The notes beneath the pieces are model-generated. The model had not been told where the DNA came from and ran no database searches. It worked only from the letters and a program-made list of their open reading frames with translations. The position numbers were made by a program, and so were the translations under genes. Source: CAZHCA01 sp964530825 (GTDB lineage: Bacteria > Bacteroidota > Bacteroidia > Chitinophagales > Saprospiraceae). From it: DNA of 20,160 bases. Of the stretch, positions 7,186 through 16,900 are shown piece by piece. Location of the stretch: the NCBI GenBank assembly GCA_964530825.1, contig CAZHCA010000037.1, positions 1-20,160 of the forward strand. The letters run 5' to 3'. The first letter of the stretch is position 1; each line of letters starts with the position of its first letter.

Positions 7186-8478
7186 TCAGTAAAAGAGCTC
7201 CAGGTTGACTGACAGGATCGGTCCGGAGGCGCCCACCAGGGTGGGATAGCTGAGATACCCCACGGGAGAGCCGTCGGTGAAGATGACCTCGGGGCTGATG
7301 CGCATTACCCGGTTTTTGAGGACGTACCAGTTCAAACCCAGCGTCAACTCCGTAGGGTCGCCGTACGCTCCTCCGTCGACATAGGAGTAAGTTCCGAAGG
7401 CCTGCAGGGTTTTGTCGATCAGCATAGCGGAAGCCTGGACAGAGAAGCCATGATCATAAAGGTCTTCTACAGGTTGAATATCATTGGCGAACTGCATGTT
7501 GGATATCCAGCGCAGATAATACTCGAAGTCGAGCGCAAATCCTCTGTATTTGACGCCGGTCATCAGGGAGGTCATTTCGTATTTGGCAGCCTGCAGCTGG
7601 ATGCCTTCGCCGAAGGCGTTTTTGCCGAAAATGTTGGTGCCGTCAGCGAGGCGAATCTGGGAGTTTTCAGGATCTTCGGTGCCGGCCTGGGATTGCGCCG
7701 TTTCGTTACTTCTGGTAAAGGAAGCGCCGAGGAGCGTGGCGGGTTTATCGCTTTTCTCAAAATCGCCGTAGGAGAGCACGCGGCCGTAGTTGTTGGTAGT
7801 CCACCACAGGGCGACGCTCCAGGTGTCGAAGCCATCATCCAACTGTCCGGCATCGATCCCCAACTGGTTGAGATTATTGCCGAGCATGGTTTTGTAGTAT
7901 AGCCCATCGGCCAGTTCGCCCTGGGCCCAGATTCCGGAGGTATAGGAAGGCCGGAAAAATTCATCGGACATGGGGCGGGCATCCACCCTGTTCCAGAGCG
8001 GCCACTGCCCGAGCAGGGACCGGGTAGCCGTTAATCCGCCGATGCCGATCCCCAGGTCCAGGTATTTGCTCACCTGATACTGCAGGTTCCCTGCGGCCAC
8101 CACTGATGCGGCCAGACCGATATTGGTGTTGGCCGTCCAGATGTAGGCTATGTAGCGGAATTTGGGGTTGACCAGCCAGCCCTTAAAGTAAAAGACCACC
8201 TTCTGAAACTGAAAGTCGTTGCGCCGGTTCAGCTCGAAGGTGCGCCCGAAAGAATCTGTATAACCGTCATCGAGGCCCATCTGATTAAGATAGCGCGACG
8301 TGGTGTAGACAGAGAAATTCAGCGTAGCAGTACTTCCCTTGGCGAGTGAAAAACCGGCCCCGGGAATGTGATCGGTGGAATCCAGCTCCATAAGGGGCAG
8401 GGACGGTACCTGCGCCTGGGTATCGTTCGGCCACAGAGCTCCCAGAAACAATAAGAGGGCTAAATATTTGTAATTCAT
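7186..8478 (-). CDS. Outer-membrane beta-barrel, phosphate-selective-porin-like
   Basis: A 430-residue exported protein. The signal peptide is MNYKYLALLLFLGALWPNDT with probable cleavage after QA near residue 22. The mature chain is rich in alternating aromatic and polar residues and Gly/Asn-rich loops, and ends LSVNLELFY with a terminal aromatic, the usual outer-membrane insertion signal. The pattern LNRRNDFQFQKVVFYFKG resembles the phosphate-selective porin O/P group. It probably forms a diffusion channel; the substrate is not readable. It lies downstream of the amidohydrolase (132-bp gap) and upstream of the DUF502-like gene, on the same strand. It is the second barrel in this region; the other is the DcaP-like porin at 10963-12177. 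Confidence 0.78.
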   Translation of the reverse strand: MNYKYLALLLFLGALWPNDTQAQVPSLPLMELDSTDHIPGAGFSLAKGSTATLNFSVYTTSRYLNQMGLDDGYTDSFGRTFELNRRNDFQFQKVVFYFKGWLVNPKFRYIAYIWTANTNIGLAASVVAAGNLQYQVSKYLDLGIGIGGLTATRSLLGQWPLWNRVDARPMSDEFFRPSYTSGIWAQGELADGLYYKTMLGNNLNQLGIDAGQLDDGFDTWSVALWWTTNNYGRVLSYGDFEKSDKPATLLGASFTRSNETAQSQAGTEDPENSQIRLADGTNIFGKNAFGEGIQLQAAKYEMTSLMTGVKYRGFALDFEYYLRWISNMQFANDIQPVEDLYDHGFSVQASAMLIDKTLQAFGTYSYVDGGAYGDPTELTLGLNWYVLKNRVMRISPEVIFTDGSPVGYLSYPTLVGASGPILSVNLELFY

Positions 8479-8610
8479 TTTGAAGGATTTTTTTGATAAA
8501 AAAGCGGTCAGCAGTAGTCGGTCATATTCCTGTTGGTCGAGCCTCTTTGACCTTGACCAAATATCCTGCGGCCCGCCCGAAGGATTGGTCGGGCAAGTCT
8601 GTGCTCTATT

Positions 8611-9729
8611 CTATCTGCTGACATTGGCTTTTTCCCAGGCCCGCACTTTCTTACGCGCAGCGTCAAAAAGGCGGATATAATTTCCTTTCGTTACTTTCTC
8701 TCTCGCCTCGGGCGTCAGTACATCCCACAGCGGCTGGTACATGTAATATACCGCGAGGTACCGCTCCTCATTCGGGGGCGCCACTACATCCGTGCCGAAC
8801 AGAAACCGGTCGGGGTACTTGTTGATGACCCGGGCTGTATTCTCCAGGCTTTCCTCTGAAGCCACGATGTATTTGGCCACTTCATCCCAGGAAAGATCGT
8901 AATAGACGTGCGCCAGGGCCGGGTCTTGCAGCATATCCTCCAACACTTCCACCTGGGAGGGCAGGCGTTCTCCGGCAGGCGTGGCTCCATAGCGGAAGGG
9001 ACGCACGATGCGCCCCAGGCCTACGTGCGCCCAGATGATGGTTGTTCCCGGGTGACGCTTGAGCAGGTCTAGCATCTGATCAAGGTAAACCGGTTTGGTT
9101 TCATCGTTGGCCATGGGAAAGTTCACGTCGTTGTGCAGGATGACGACCAGGCCCACCTCCCCGGCAAAATCCAGAATACGATCGAGGGCCGGATTGGTCA
9201 GGCTGGCCACCTCGCCGGCAACCTTGGAGGAAACAAACTCCTTATGTATGGAAAACTCGCCGATGCCGGTAAAGACGCCGGGAAAGGTGCGCAGCACCCG
9301 CTCGATATGATCGGCGCCGTACATATCGCTGGGATTGAAGCCGGTTATCATGGGATCCAGGCGGGCCTTTTGCTCATTCGTCAGCGATTTATACTGCATG
9401 GCGATGTGGGCGTCGGTAAAGGAGTAGTAATAAAGGGGGGCGTCGCTTTCCAGGTAGTAGTCGGGCGCAAAGTCGCCCGAATTGGCGTAAGACCAGTGCT
9501 GCTGCAGGGGAATGCCGAACAGGGTGGAACGCTCCACCTTCTCCCCCATCAGGTCCAGCAGTTTTTGGACGCTGATGCCCTCCTGAATGTAATTGGTCAG
9601 GTGGAAGTGGCTGTCGTTAAAAAGGTAGCCATCCCCCGGCTTATTGTTCTGGGCAAAAACCGCCGGAACCTGGATGAGGAACAGGATTGTCAGGAACAAG
9701 GCGAGGGAAACAAGTTTTCGGATTTTCAT
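8611..9729 (-). CDS. Exported amidohydrolase (amidohydrolase_2-type TIM barrel)
   Basis: A 372-residue protein when started at the ATG at 9729; the frame stays open to 9813, but the extra 28 residues would precede a clear signal peptide (MKIRKLVSLALFLTILFLIQ, cleavage after VFA near 26). Metal-ligand motifs of the amidohydrolase superfamily are visible: HxH at His41/His43 in NDSHFH, GIGEFSIH (Glu158), His199 in VILHND, His235 in IIWAHVG and Asp314 in FLFGTDVV. This suggests a metal-dependent hydrolase or decarboxylase acting in the periplasm. The substrate is unknown. It lies between a periplasmic glutaminase (181 bp upstream) and a porin (132 bp downstream), which suggests degradation of an imported nutrient (inference). 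Confidence 0.85.
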   Translation of the reverse strand: MKIRKLVSLALFLTILFLIQVPAVFAQNNKPGDGYLFNDSHFHLTNYIQEGISVQKLLDLMGEKVERSTLFGIPLQQHWSYANSGDFAPDYYLESDAPLYYYSFTDAHIAMQYKSLTNEQKARLDPMITGFNPSDMYGADHIERVLRTFPGVFTGIGEFSIHKEFVSSKVAGEVASLTNPALDRILDFAGEVGLVVILHNDVNFPMANDETKPVYLDQMLDLLKRHPGTTIIWAHVGLGRIVRPFRYGATPAGERLPSQVEVLEDMLQDPALAHVYYDLSWDEVAKYIVASEESLENTARVINKYPDRFLFGTDVVAPPNEERYLAVYYMYQPLWDVLTPEAREKVTKGNYIRLFDAARKKVRAWEKANVSR

Positions 9730-9787
9730 CTCTATTCTTTTTGCGGAAGTGGATACAGGAGGCATTCCAAAACTGGCGCAACGGGGG

Positions 9788-9827
9788 CGCGAAAGACGGA
9801 AGACAAACTCCACCTTTCGCGTCTTCC
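9788..9827 (-). ncRNA. Possible H-type pseudoknot in the glutaminase-amidohydrolase spacer
   Basis: Two stems interleave. CGCGAAAG (9788-9795) pairs with CTTTCGCG (9814-9821), and GGAAGAC (9798-9804) pairs with GTCTTCC (9821-9827), sharing one base. It lies about 60 bases upstream of the amidohydrolase start on the transcribed strand. Base-pairing is seen; any structured-RNA function is inference, since either stem alone could arise by chance in 20 kb. Confidence 0.3.
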
Positions 9828-9910
9828 CCTGCGAACCGTCTGGCTAGGATAACCGAATCGGCGTTAAAGAATCCGGAATGACTCCTTCTTCAATCCCTGC
9901 TCCCGGTGAA

Positions 9911-10933
9911 TTATTTCGGATCTATCCGGTATGGATGAACATCCAGGTCGCGGACGATGTCGTAAATGGCTTTCTGGGCTTTCACGCTGTTACCGGCTTC
10001 GTTGAGCGGCGGCGAGATAACAGCGACGCCAAACTTGCCGGGGCACACAGCCAGGATGCCTCCGCCGACGCCGCTCTTGGCAGGCAGCCCGACGGCGAAC
10101 AGCCACTGCCCGGAGTCATCATACAAACCGGCGGTAGACATGACCGACAGGGTGAAGGTCGTCGTCCGTGGTGAAACGACCGTCTTGCCCGTGACGGGAT
10201 TCTTGCCTCCGTTGGCCAGGGTAGCGGCCATGACGGCCAGTTCTTTGGCGTTTACATCGAGGGCGCACTGCTTAGTGTAGAGGTCGGTAGCCTCTACGGG
10301 ATCGAAGTACATGCGGTTATAGGCCTTCAGCAGATGGGCGATGGCCTGATTGCGCAGGTTGTCATTGGCTTCACTGACGTATACCGGGTGGTTGACTTTC
10401 AGCTCGGCGCCGGCAAAGTCGTTATGGGTCTCCAAAATGTTTTTCCACTTGGCGACGGAGTCCAAACCGGAAATCATACTGGTGGCGGCGATAGCGCCGG
10501 GGTTGACCAGGGGGTTGATTTCCTTCCCCTGGTTCATCTCAATAGCGATGATGGAATTGAAACGCATGCCGGTAGCATCTACGCCGATCTTGTCGAAAAC
10601 AGCGCGAGGACCTTGTTCCTCGATAACTTTGGCCATCGTGAACACTTTGGAGATAGACTGGATGGAAACGCGCGAATCCAGGTCACCGGCAGTGTATACC
10701 TCTCCGTCGGTGGTGACAATGGCAATGCTGTAAATGTCAGGGTCTACGGTAGCCAGTTCTTTGATGTAATCGGCGTTTTTACCTTCTTGCAGCCGCTTGT
10801 ACTTTTCGTAGGCCTTGTTGACAGCCGCCTGGTAATCGGCTTTCTTGATATTCTGCGCCGGCAGGGCAATCGTGGCCGTCAGCAGCATTCCGGTCAGCAG
10901 GAGCCGGAGGGTGGAGTGAATCATCTTTGTCAT
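9911..10933 (-). CDS. glsA: Periplasmic glutaminase
   Basis: A 340-residue glutaminase of the serine-dependent beta-lactamase-like (GlsA/YbgJ) family, which converts glutamine to glutamate and ammonia. The catalytic Ser93 and Lys96 lie in QSISKVF. Other family marks are INPLVNPGA (139-147), SEAN (Glu188), Tyr219 in DLYTKQC, and MSTAGLYDDSG followed by GLPAKSGVGGG (about 282-292). Unlike the usual cytoplasmic enzymes, it begins with a Sec signal peptide, with cleavage likely after ALPA near residue 26, so it should act in the periplasm. Its start is 29 bases after the stop of the DcaP-like porin gene, suggesting one transcript: import then deamidation. Length after cleavage matches the family. 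Confidence 0.93.
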   Translation of the reverse strand: MTKMIHSTLRLLLTGMLLTATIALPAQNIKKADYQAAVNKAYEKYKRLQEGKNADYIKELATVDPDIYSIAIVTTDGEVYTAGDLDSRVSIQSISKVFTMAKVIEEQGPRAVFDKIGVDATGMRFNSIIAIEMNQGKEINPLVNPGAIAATSMISGLDSVAKWKNILETHNDFAGAELKVNHPVYVSEANDNLRNQAIAHLLKAYNRMYFDPVEATDLYTKQCALDVNAKELAVMAATLANGGKNPVTGKTVVSPRTTTFTLSVMSTAGLYDDSGQWLFAVGLPAKSGVGGGILAVCPGKFGVAVISPPLNEAGNSVKAQKAIYDIVRDLDVHPYRIDPK

Positions 10934-10962
10934 GGCTTATGGTTTTTGATCAATCAGTTGGA

Positions 10963-12177
10963 TTAAAAACTATGTGAGAAATTATATTTGAAGGAAAATT
11001 GTATTCTGGAAATGGAGCTACTAAAGCCATCGCGGAAGTTTTCCCGGTTGCCCCACTGGTATTCGATGCCGGCCATGGCATTCTCAGCTGGGTAATACAG
11101 GAGGTTAACCAGTGCATACTGCCCTTTCTTGTAAGAGTCATCGGTTTGTGCATCGGAGTTTTCGTTATTGAGCATGGAATAACCTATGGTAGAGCTGAAT
11201 TTGTCACTCCAGGTGTGATCCAGAAAAGCGGAAATCCCGATCATCGGCAGGGCTACGCCTTTCACCGGCGCCACCGGGTCGCTGAAATCATTCTCGATGC
11301 CGATGTCCACCGTGGCGTCATTCATGTAGTTTTGAATACCCTCTCCGTACACGAGCCCTCCGCGGAAAACATCGTTTTTACCGATATTTATATTGGTGGT
11401 CAAATTCAACCCCCAGCCGGTAGCACCGCCGCTGAGGTCGAAGTTGTCGTTGTTCATGTCCTCCCATTCAATCCTGCGCAGCATACCGGCCAGCTCCACA
11501 TAACCAAAGGGCAGCGACTGCCGGTATTCCGCTGACAAGTCGGGCAGCGGGAAACGTCCTTCCACGCCTTCCAACTCGAGGCGACCGCGATAGATGCCCT
11601 GGTCAGAGCTTCGACCCGGCCGCTCCAGCGCTATGGTCAGGCGGGTATCGCCCTGAATCGGCATATAGCGGAACTGTACGTTTCGGAACAGCACCATACC
11701 GTTAGGCCCCCAGTACTCGATCGAGTTGGGGAAGATGTCGATATCCATAAAGGGACTCCAGTACTGCCCGACGCCGAATTTGCCGAGTTCGGCATAGGCG
11801 TGGCGCAGGCGGAAGGTGGTCTGGCCGGCATCCGAACCGGTGCCGAACATTTCGTATTCGAAATGCGTCTTCAAATCGCCAAGCGCGGTGGGAAAGGAAG
11901 TTTTGAATCCCAACCGCGTCTGACGAACGGAAAAGTACCAGTTGCCGTCCGTGCCGAATTCATTTTCAAAGGCCGGTAATTTGGTCGGGCGAACCACATC
12001 GAACCAATCCGGATCGATCTGATTGAAATTATAGCCGGCATCCAGCATTATGAAGCCGTAAATTTCCATCTTCTTCGGTTGAGCATTCTCCTGGGCCTGT
12101 ACCGCGTGCCCGAACAGGAATGTAGCCAAGAGAGCCAGGAGCACCCTCCTGCCGGTACAAGAGAATCGATTCATCAT
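10963..12177 (-). CDS. DcaP-like outer-membrane porin
   Basis: A 404-residue exported beta-barrel. The signal peptide runs to about residue 29 (LLALLATFLFGHAVQAQE). The mature N-terminus KMEIYGFIMLDAGYNFNQID and the strand WYFSVRQTRLGFKTS are typical of the DcaP family of trimeric porins, known for taking up dicarboxylates and small anionic compounds. It ends SRIQFSFKYNFSHSF, with a terminal Phe suited to barrel insertion. Length is normal. It is the first gene of the cluster porin-glutaminase-amidohydrolase. Upstream is a 424-bp spacer holding the best promoter match in the window (12498-12530), then the AraC-type regulator. The exact substrate cannot be read; the partner glutaminase hints at an amide or amino acid compound (inference). 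Confidence 0.88.
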   Translation of the reverse strand: MMNRFSCTGRRVLLALLATFLFGHAVQAQENAQPKKMEIYGFIMLDAGYNFNQIDPDWFDVVRPTKLPAFENEFGTDGNWYFSVRQTRLGFKTSFPTALGDLKTHFEYEMFGTGSDAGQTTFRLRHAYAELGKFGVGQYWSPFMDIDIFPNSIEYWGPNGMVLFRNVQFRYMPIQGDTRLTIALERPGRSSDQGIYRGRLELEGVEGRFPLPDLSAEYRQSLPFGYVELAGMLRRIEWEDMNNDNFDLSGGATGWGLNLTTNINIGKNDVFRGGLVYGEGIQNYMNDATVDIGIENDFSDPVAPVKGVALPMIGISAFLDHTWSDKFSSTIGYSMLNNENSDAQTDDSYKKGQYALVNLLYYPAENAMAGIEYQWGNRENFRDGFSSSISRIQFSFKYNFSHSF

Positions 12178-12387
12178 TCTTTTGAGTTAAGCAAGTGAAG
12201 AAATATGTCGTCCTTATAATCCTCCTTGATCGAGCTTAAAGCAGTTTACTCGGTAATGGCAGAATCAGAAATCCGTCGCTACCGGCGAAGACTCGAAAGG
12301 GAATTGCGAGGACAATTGGCAGGGTTTGAACAGGTGTCGTTTTGTCGAATAGCGCCTTGCCGACCGTCCGATTTCTTTGCCTGGGGA

Positions 12388-12427
12388 CAAAAGAAAAACA
12401 GGGTGTTCCCCGATACCAGGGAACGCC
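12388..12427 (-). terminator. Terminator- or attenuator-like hairpin in the porin leader
   Basis: On the minus strand, GGCGTTCCC and GGGAACACC form eight of nine pairs around an 8-base loop (12402-12410 with 12419-12427). A T-rich run TTTTTCTTTT follows after CTG. This has the form of an intrinsic terminator, although U-tracts act less clearly in Bacteroidota. It lies after the candidate promoter and before the porin gene, so it could attenuate the porin transcript. Alternatively it simply ends the AraC transcript. Confidence 0.4.
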
Positions 12428-12497
12428 GGAAAAGGCATATTAAATCCATCAGAAGGGTTTGGGTGATGCCGGTACGGCTTTCGTTCGTTTGCTGGGG

Positions 12498-12530
12498 CAA
12501 ATGTAAAGGAATACCGCAGGCTGCGGCAAA
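12498..12530 (-). promoter_or_regulatory. Candidate Bacteroidota promoter for the DcaP porin-glutaminase operon
   Basis: On the minus strand, TTTG (12527-12530) is followed by 21 bases and TACATTTG (12498-12505), a perfect -7 box TAnnTTTG. Predicted start is near 12490, giving a leader of about 310 bases. The promoter spacer contains the perfect palindrome CCGCAGGCTGCGG (12514-12526), 6-bp arms around one base, placed where a repressor would block polymerase. Confidence 0.5.
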
Positions 12531-12601
12531 TAAGTGCGCCGTTTCCTGGCGTGAGTTTATAAAACTGCGCCTAAAAAGTCAGAAAAAAGCCTGGGGAAAG
12601 A

Positions 12602-13762
12602 TCAGGAAGCCTGTTCCCGGAATTCCGAGGGCGTCATGCCGGTGATCTTTTTGAAAGCCTGCAGGAAGGTGGAACGCGACTTGAAACCGGCTTCCATGCC
12701 GATGCCCTCAATCGTCAGGTTACTCCATTCCGGGTCATTAAAATGCTTTTGGATGTAATTGACCCGGTGCTCGTTAATGAGGCGGTTAAAATTCTTGCCG
12801 TACAGATTATTGATGACGGCCGAGAGGTGGTGACGGGGGATGCCGGTGTCCTCTTCCATGGTGCGCATGCGAAAGTCGGTATTCAGATAGGGCTTTTCCT
12901 GCTCCAGGTATTCCTCGATTTGCAGTTGGTAGGCCGCCACCTTTTCCGGCGGAAGCAGGTTGCGATCCTCCTGTTGATCCAGGATCTCCTCCACCAGGTT
13001 TTTTGATTCAGAATAATTGGACAAGCCGTACAGGATCTGCGGGGAGAAAAACAGGTACATGACAATACTGAGCAGGGCGAAAGAGATCAGCGAAGTAAGC
13101 AGATGATGGATCGTCTGCTCCGGGCTATTGCTTAAAAGCGTCAGCAATAGCAATACGTAACAAACCGTCAATATTAAGGTCAGCCAGCTGAGCCAATAGA
13201 CAATGGCTTTCTGATAAGTATCCAGCGTTTTGTTTTCCTTTACGTATTTCCAAATCAACCGGATTTGCACTGTGAAATAGACGAGGCCCAGCAGGGGTTT
13301 CAGGTAAGCATGAAAGTATGCCGGAAGGATACCCTCCTGTAATTGCAGCTCCTGATCGAGATTCAACTGGATGATCCGGAGCATTTCCACTTTGACCTCC
13401 GCCGGCCGCAGATAGAAAGGGACTAACTCGAAAAAGTGCAGCAGTGCCGGTAAAAAGTGTAGCCCGTCAATGAGTCTGAACCTGCTTTCTTCCTCCAGAA
13501 CCGCTCGCACGTACAAAAAGGCACTCGGTGCGATCAGGTAAATGACCGGGCTGGCTGTCCTGAAAAAATGTGGGAGCTTCAGAATAGCGTCGCTCTCCAC
13601 CAATGTAGTGACAAACATCAGATAGGTCAGGCTGAGCAGGCAGAGACTCAGCATTCGGTTCGGATAGGACAAGGGCCGCCGTACGAAAACGAGGATGAGA
13701 ATGCTGACCAATCCCAGAAAAAAACCGGAAAAGGGAATCAGGGCATATACGGTGAAGTCCAT
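12602..13762 (-). CDS. Membrane-anchored AraC-family transcriptional regulator
   Basis: A 386-residue protein from the ATG at 13762 (MDFTVYALIPF); the frame stays open to 13825, but the extra N-terminus is polar and breaks the membrane topology. About seven hydrophobic helices fill the first 250 residues, for example SGFFLGLVSILILVFV, LSLCLLSLTYLMFVTTLV and ISFALLSIVMYLFF. A linker of about 40 residues leads to a C-terminal AraC-type double helix-turn-helix, recognised by the ending RSTFLQAFKKITGMTPSEF and INEHRVNYIQKHFND. This 7TM-AraC layout is common in Bacteroidota and should let a membrane signal control DNA binding. It sits just upstream of the porin-glutaminase operon on the same strand and is the natural candidate regulator (inference). 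Confidence 0.88.
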   Translation of the reverse strand: MDFTVYALIPFSGFFLGLVSILILVFVRRPLSYPNRMLSLCLLSLTYLMFVTTLVESDAILKLPHFFRTASPVIYLIAPSAFLYVRAVLEEESRFRLIDGLHFLPALLHFFELVPFYLRPAEVKVEMLRIIQLNLDQELQLQEGILPAYFHAYLKPLLGLVYFTVQIRLIWKYVKENKTLDTYQKAIVYWLSWLTLILTVCYVLLLLTLLSNSPEQTIHHLLTSLISFALLSIVMYLFFSPQILYGLSNYSESKNLVEEILDQQEDRNLLPPEKVAAYQLQIEEYLEQEKPYLNTDFRMRTMEEDTGIPRHHLSAVINNLYGKNFNRLINEHRVNYIQKHFNDPEWSNLTIEGIGMEAGFKSRSTFLQAFKKITGMTPSEFREQAS

Positions 13763-13909
13763 CGAATAAAAGAATTTTTGTGTTATCCATCGGAAAATCT
13801 GGGCTACACAAAAATAAAAATTCATCCACCAAAAGCGATTCGATCCCTGAAAAACCTAAATGGTTCAATTCGGAAGAGAGAACCGGCGATTGACTCCACG
13901 GCCCCTGCT

Positions 13910-16900
13910 TCATTCCCGCTTCGACAGCAGGGCGTACAGCACCGGCACGAAGTAGAGGCTGGCCACGGTGCCCGTTGCCAGGCCGCCGATGACGGCCCAG
14001 GCCAGGGGGCGTTGCAGTTCGGCGCCGAGGCCGGCTGAGAGGAGGACGGGGGCCAGGGCCAGCATGGTGGTCAGGGAGGTCATCAGGATGGGGCGCAGGC
14101 GGCGGAGGCCGGCGCCGTGGATGGCGGCGCGCAGGGCGGCCGGCGATCCGGCGGCGGCCGTGCGCCGGATACGGTTCATCATATCCACCTTGAGGATGGC
14201 GTCGTTGACCACGATGCCGCTCATGACCACCATGCCGATGACGGCCACCAGGTTGAGGCTCTCGCCGGCGAGGTGGAGGGTGAGCAGGGCGCCCGTCAGG
14301 CCGACCGGCACGGTGAGCAGGACGATGAGGGGCTGCACGAGCGACTCGAACTGGGCGGCCAGGATGAGGTAGAGCAGCAGCAGGCTGACGGCCATCACCA
14401 CCGCCAGTTCGCGCAGCAGGCGCTGATTGTCGTAGTGCCGGCCGGTGAAGTAAGCGGTCAGCGTCCCGTCCTGGCGCAGGAAGGCGCGGATGCGGCCGGG
14501 CAGCGCCGGCTCGTAGCGGTCGAAAGGCAGGCGCAGCACCTCGCCCGCGCGGCCGGCCGTCAGTTCCTTGTAGGTTTCCGTGCGCTCTACGGCGATGAAG
14601 GAGCGCAGGGGGAGGCGCTCTCCGCGTTCGTTGGCCACCGTCGCTGCGTCGAGCTGCCGGTAGAAGGGGGCCATCCGGCTGCCCACCACGATGGGCAGGG
14701 ATTGGCCGGCGCTGCGCAAGGCGCCGATCTCGTTTTGGCTGAAGAGGGTGCGCAGGGCCGAGAACACCTGGTCTGCCGGCACCTCGTAGCGCAGCGCTTC
14801 CGCCCGCCGGACGCGGATGGCGTAGAGGGCCTCCCGCGGCGGCAGCTCGCCCTGGTAGCCTTCCGCCCGCAGGAAGTCGAGCAGGGGCGCGACCTCCCCG
14901 GGGGTAGGCGTGGCCCGGTCGCGGGCCGACTGCACCTGGGCGACCAGCGGCGGCTGGTCGGCCCCGAAGATTTCGTCGAACAGGTTGCGCAGCGGCCGCG
15001 CCGACACCACCGCCCGGGGGTAGGCCCCGCGCAGGTGCGCCAGCAGGCGATCGCGAAAAGCGGGCAGCGGCAGTCGGTCCTGGTACAGCACCAGCCGCGC
15101 CTCGTTGAGGGCCGGCGCCTCCTCGCTCAGCAAGAACTGCTGCTCGCCGATGAAGGCATTGGAGGCGGTCACCAGCGTATCGACCTGCGCGAGCAGGGCC
15201 TGCACCCGCCGCTCGTTCTCCTGCAGGTCGATCGCCTCGTTCCAGTCGATGGCCACCTCCAGGGCCGGGCGCGTCAGCCGGGGAAAGCGCTCCTTCGGAA
15301 TGTCCCGCAACCAAAGGGCCGCCGAGGCGACGAAGGCGAAAAACAGCGCCAGGGTCAGCCAGCGCCGGGCCAGCGCCGCATCGACGCTGCGCAGGTAGGG
15401 CCGGTATCTCCCCGTTTCCGCTCCCGGCGCCTCCAACGGGGATGGGTCGGGGCCCGACGGTCGGCCGATCAAGCGCATCAGCGTCGGCAACAGCACGTAG
15501 GCTACGATCAGGGAGGCGGCCAGGGCGATGCTGATCGACACGGCCTGATCGTAGAACAGCGCTCCGGCGATGCCCGACAGAAAGACGAGCGGCAGGAAGA
15601 CCGAGCAGGTGGTGAGCGCCGAGCTGAGCAGCGGCCGGATCACCTCTTCGCCGCCGCGCACGCAGGCTTCGTCCAGGGAGTACCCCAGGCGGCGCTGCTG
15701 CCGGATATTTTCGATGACGATGATGGCGTTATCGATCATCAGGCCGACGCCGAGGAGGAGCCCGGCCAGGGAGATGACGTTGACGGTGAGGCCGGCGAGG
15801 TAGAAGCCCAGGAAGGCGACGACCAGGGCCAGCGGCACGGCGATGCCGATGAGCAGCGGCGCGCGCCACTCGCGAAAGAACGCAAAGAGGATGAGAAAGG
15901 CGAACAGGGCGCCGTAGGCGAGGCTGCCGAGCAGGTTGTCGATGGAGACGCGCAGCAGCTCCGACTGGTCGTGCGTGACGGCAAAGCGTAACTGCGGGTA
16001 CTGGGCGCGCAGGTCGGCGAGCAGCGCCTCGAAATCGCGCTGCAGCGCGAAGAGCTGGGCGTCGGCCTGCTTGCGCACCGTGAAGACGATGCCGGGGCGG
16101 CCGTCGTAGCGGTAGGCGCCGCGCGGCGCGCGCGGCTGCAGGCGCACCTCGGCCACGTCGGCGATCTGCAGCAGGCGGCCTTCGTGGCGGAAGTAGAGCG
16201 CTTCGATATCTGCCGGATCGCGCAGGGCCGACTCGAAGCGCAGGTTGTACTGGTACTGCCCGTCCTGCACCAGGATGCCGCCCAGCTCCAGGTTGTTGTC
16301 GGCGATGATGCGCTCCAGGTCGCGCGCGCTGAGGCCGGCGGCGCGCAGCCGGTCGGGGCGCGGCAGAATGACCACCTCCGGCTCGGCGTAGCCGCTCAGA
16401 TCGACGAAGGCTACCTGCGGCAGCTGCTCGATGCGACGCTTGACCACCGCCCGCGCGAAGTCGCTCAGCTCCAGCGGCGCCGCGGCCGCTTCCCGGCCGG
16501 GGGCCGGCGTCAGGCTGAGGTAGAGCACGGGAATATCGGCGACGTTGCCCTTCACCACGCGGGGCCGCTCCAGGTCGCGCGGCAGCAGGCCCGCCACCTG
16601 ATCGATGGTTTCGTTGACCTCAATGAAGGCCAGGTCGGTGTCGGCGCCGAAGGCGAAGGTGAGCGCGATGCGTGCCGCATTGTCGCGGGTGCGCGACTCG
16701 ATGTCGACCAGCCGCCCTACCTGCAGCAGCTGCTCGCGCAGGGGCCGCACCACGGCGTCCTCCAGCTCGCGCGCCGAAGCGTCGGGGTACGACACCTGCA
16801 CCGTGATCTGCGGAATGGGCGTCTCGGGCAACAGGCCTACCGGCAGCGTGCGACCCAATACGAGGCCGAGCGCCAACGCGCCGAGAAAACTCATCAGCAC

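Larger units (their letters stand above)
12178..12601. other. 424-bp spacer: probable porin leader and regulatory region
   Basis: It lies between the AraC regulator stop and the porin start, both on the minus strand. It contains a near-consensus promoter (12498-12530) with a palindrome in its spacer and a terminator-like hairpin about 70 bases inside the resulting leader (12388-12427). A further small hairpin, AGTTT/AAACT flanked by GGCG/CGCC, lies at 12548-12571 just after the AraC gene. An open frame on the plus strand (12226-12645) has a very basic, low-complexity composition and overlaps the AraC gene, so it is not called. Confidence 0.55.

Noticed and set aside
12226..12645. Possible 139-residue plus-strand gene in the porin leader
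   Set aside because: Highly basic composition, no domain, overlap with the 3' end of the AraC gene and with a better-supported regulatory region.
13809..13816. TATTTTTG on the minus strand upstream of the AraC gene as a promoter
   Set aside because: The -7 box matches, but the only TTTG upstream is 13 bases away, too close for the usual -33 element, and the stretch is A-rich enough for a chance match.
14117..15991. Very long plus-strand open frame opposite the RND gene
   Set aside because: It is antisense to a clear RND transporter in GC-rich sequence, where stops are rare; its translation is Gln/Gly/Arg-rich with no domain.
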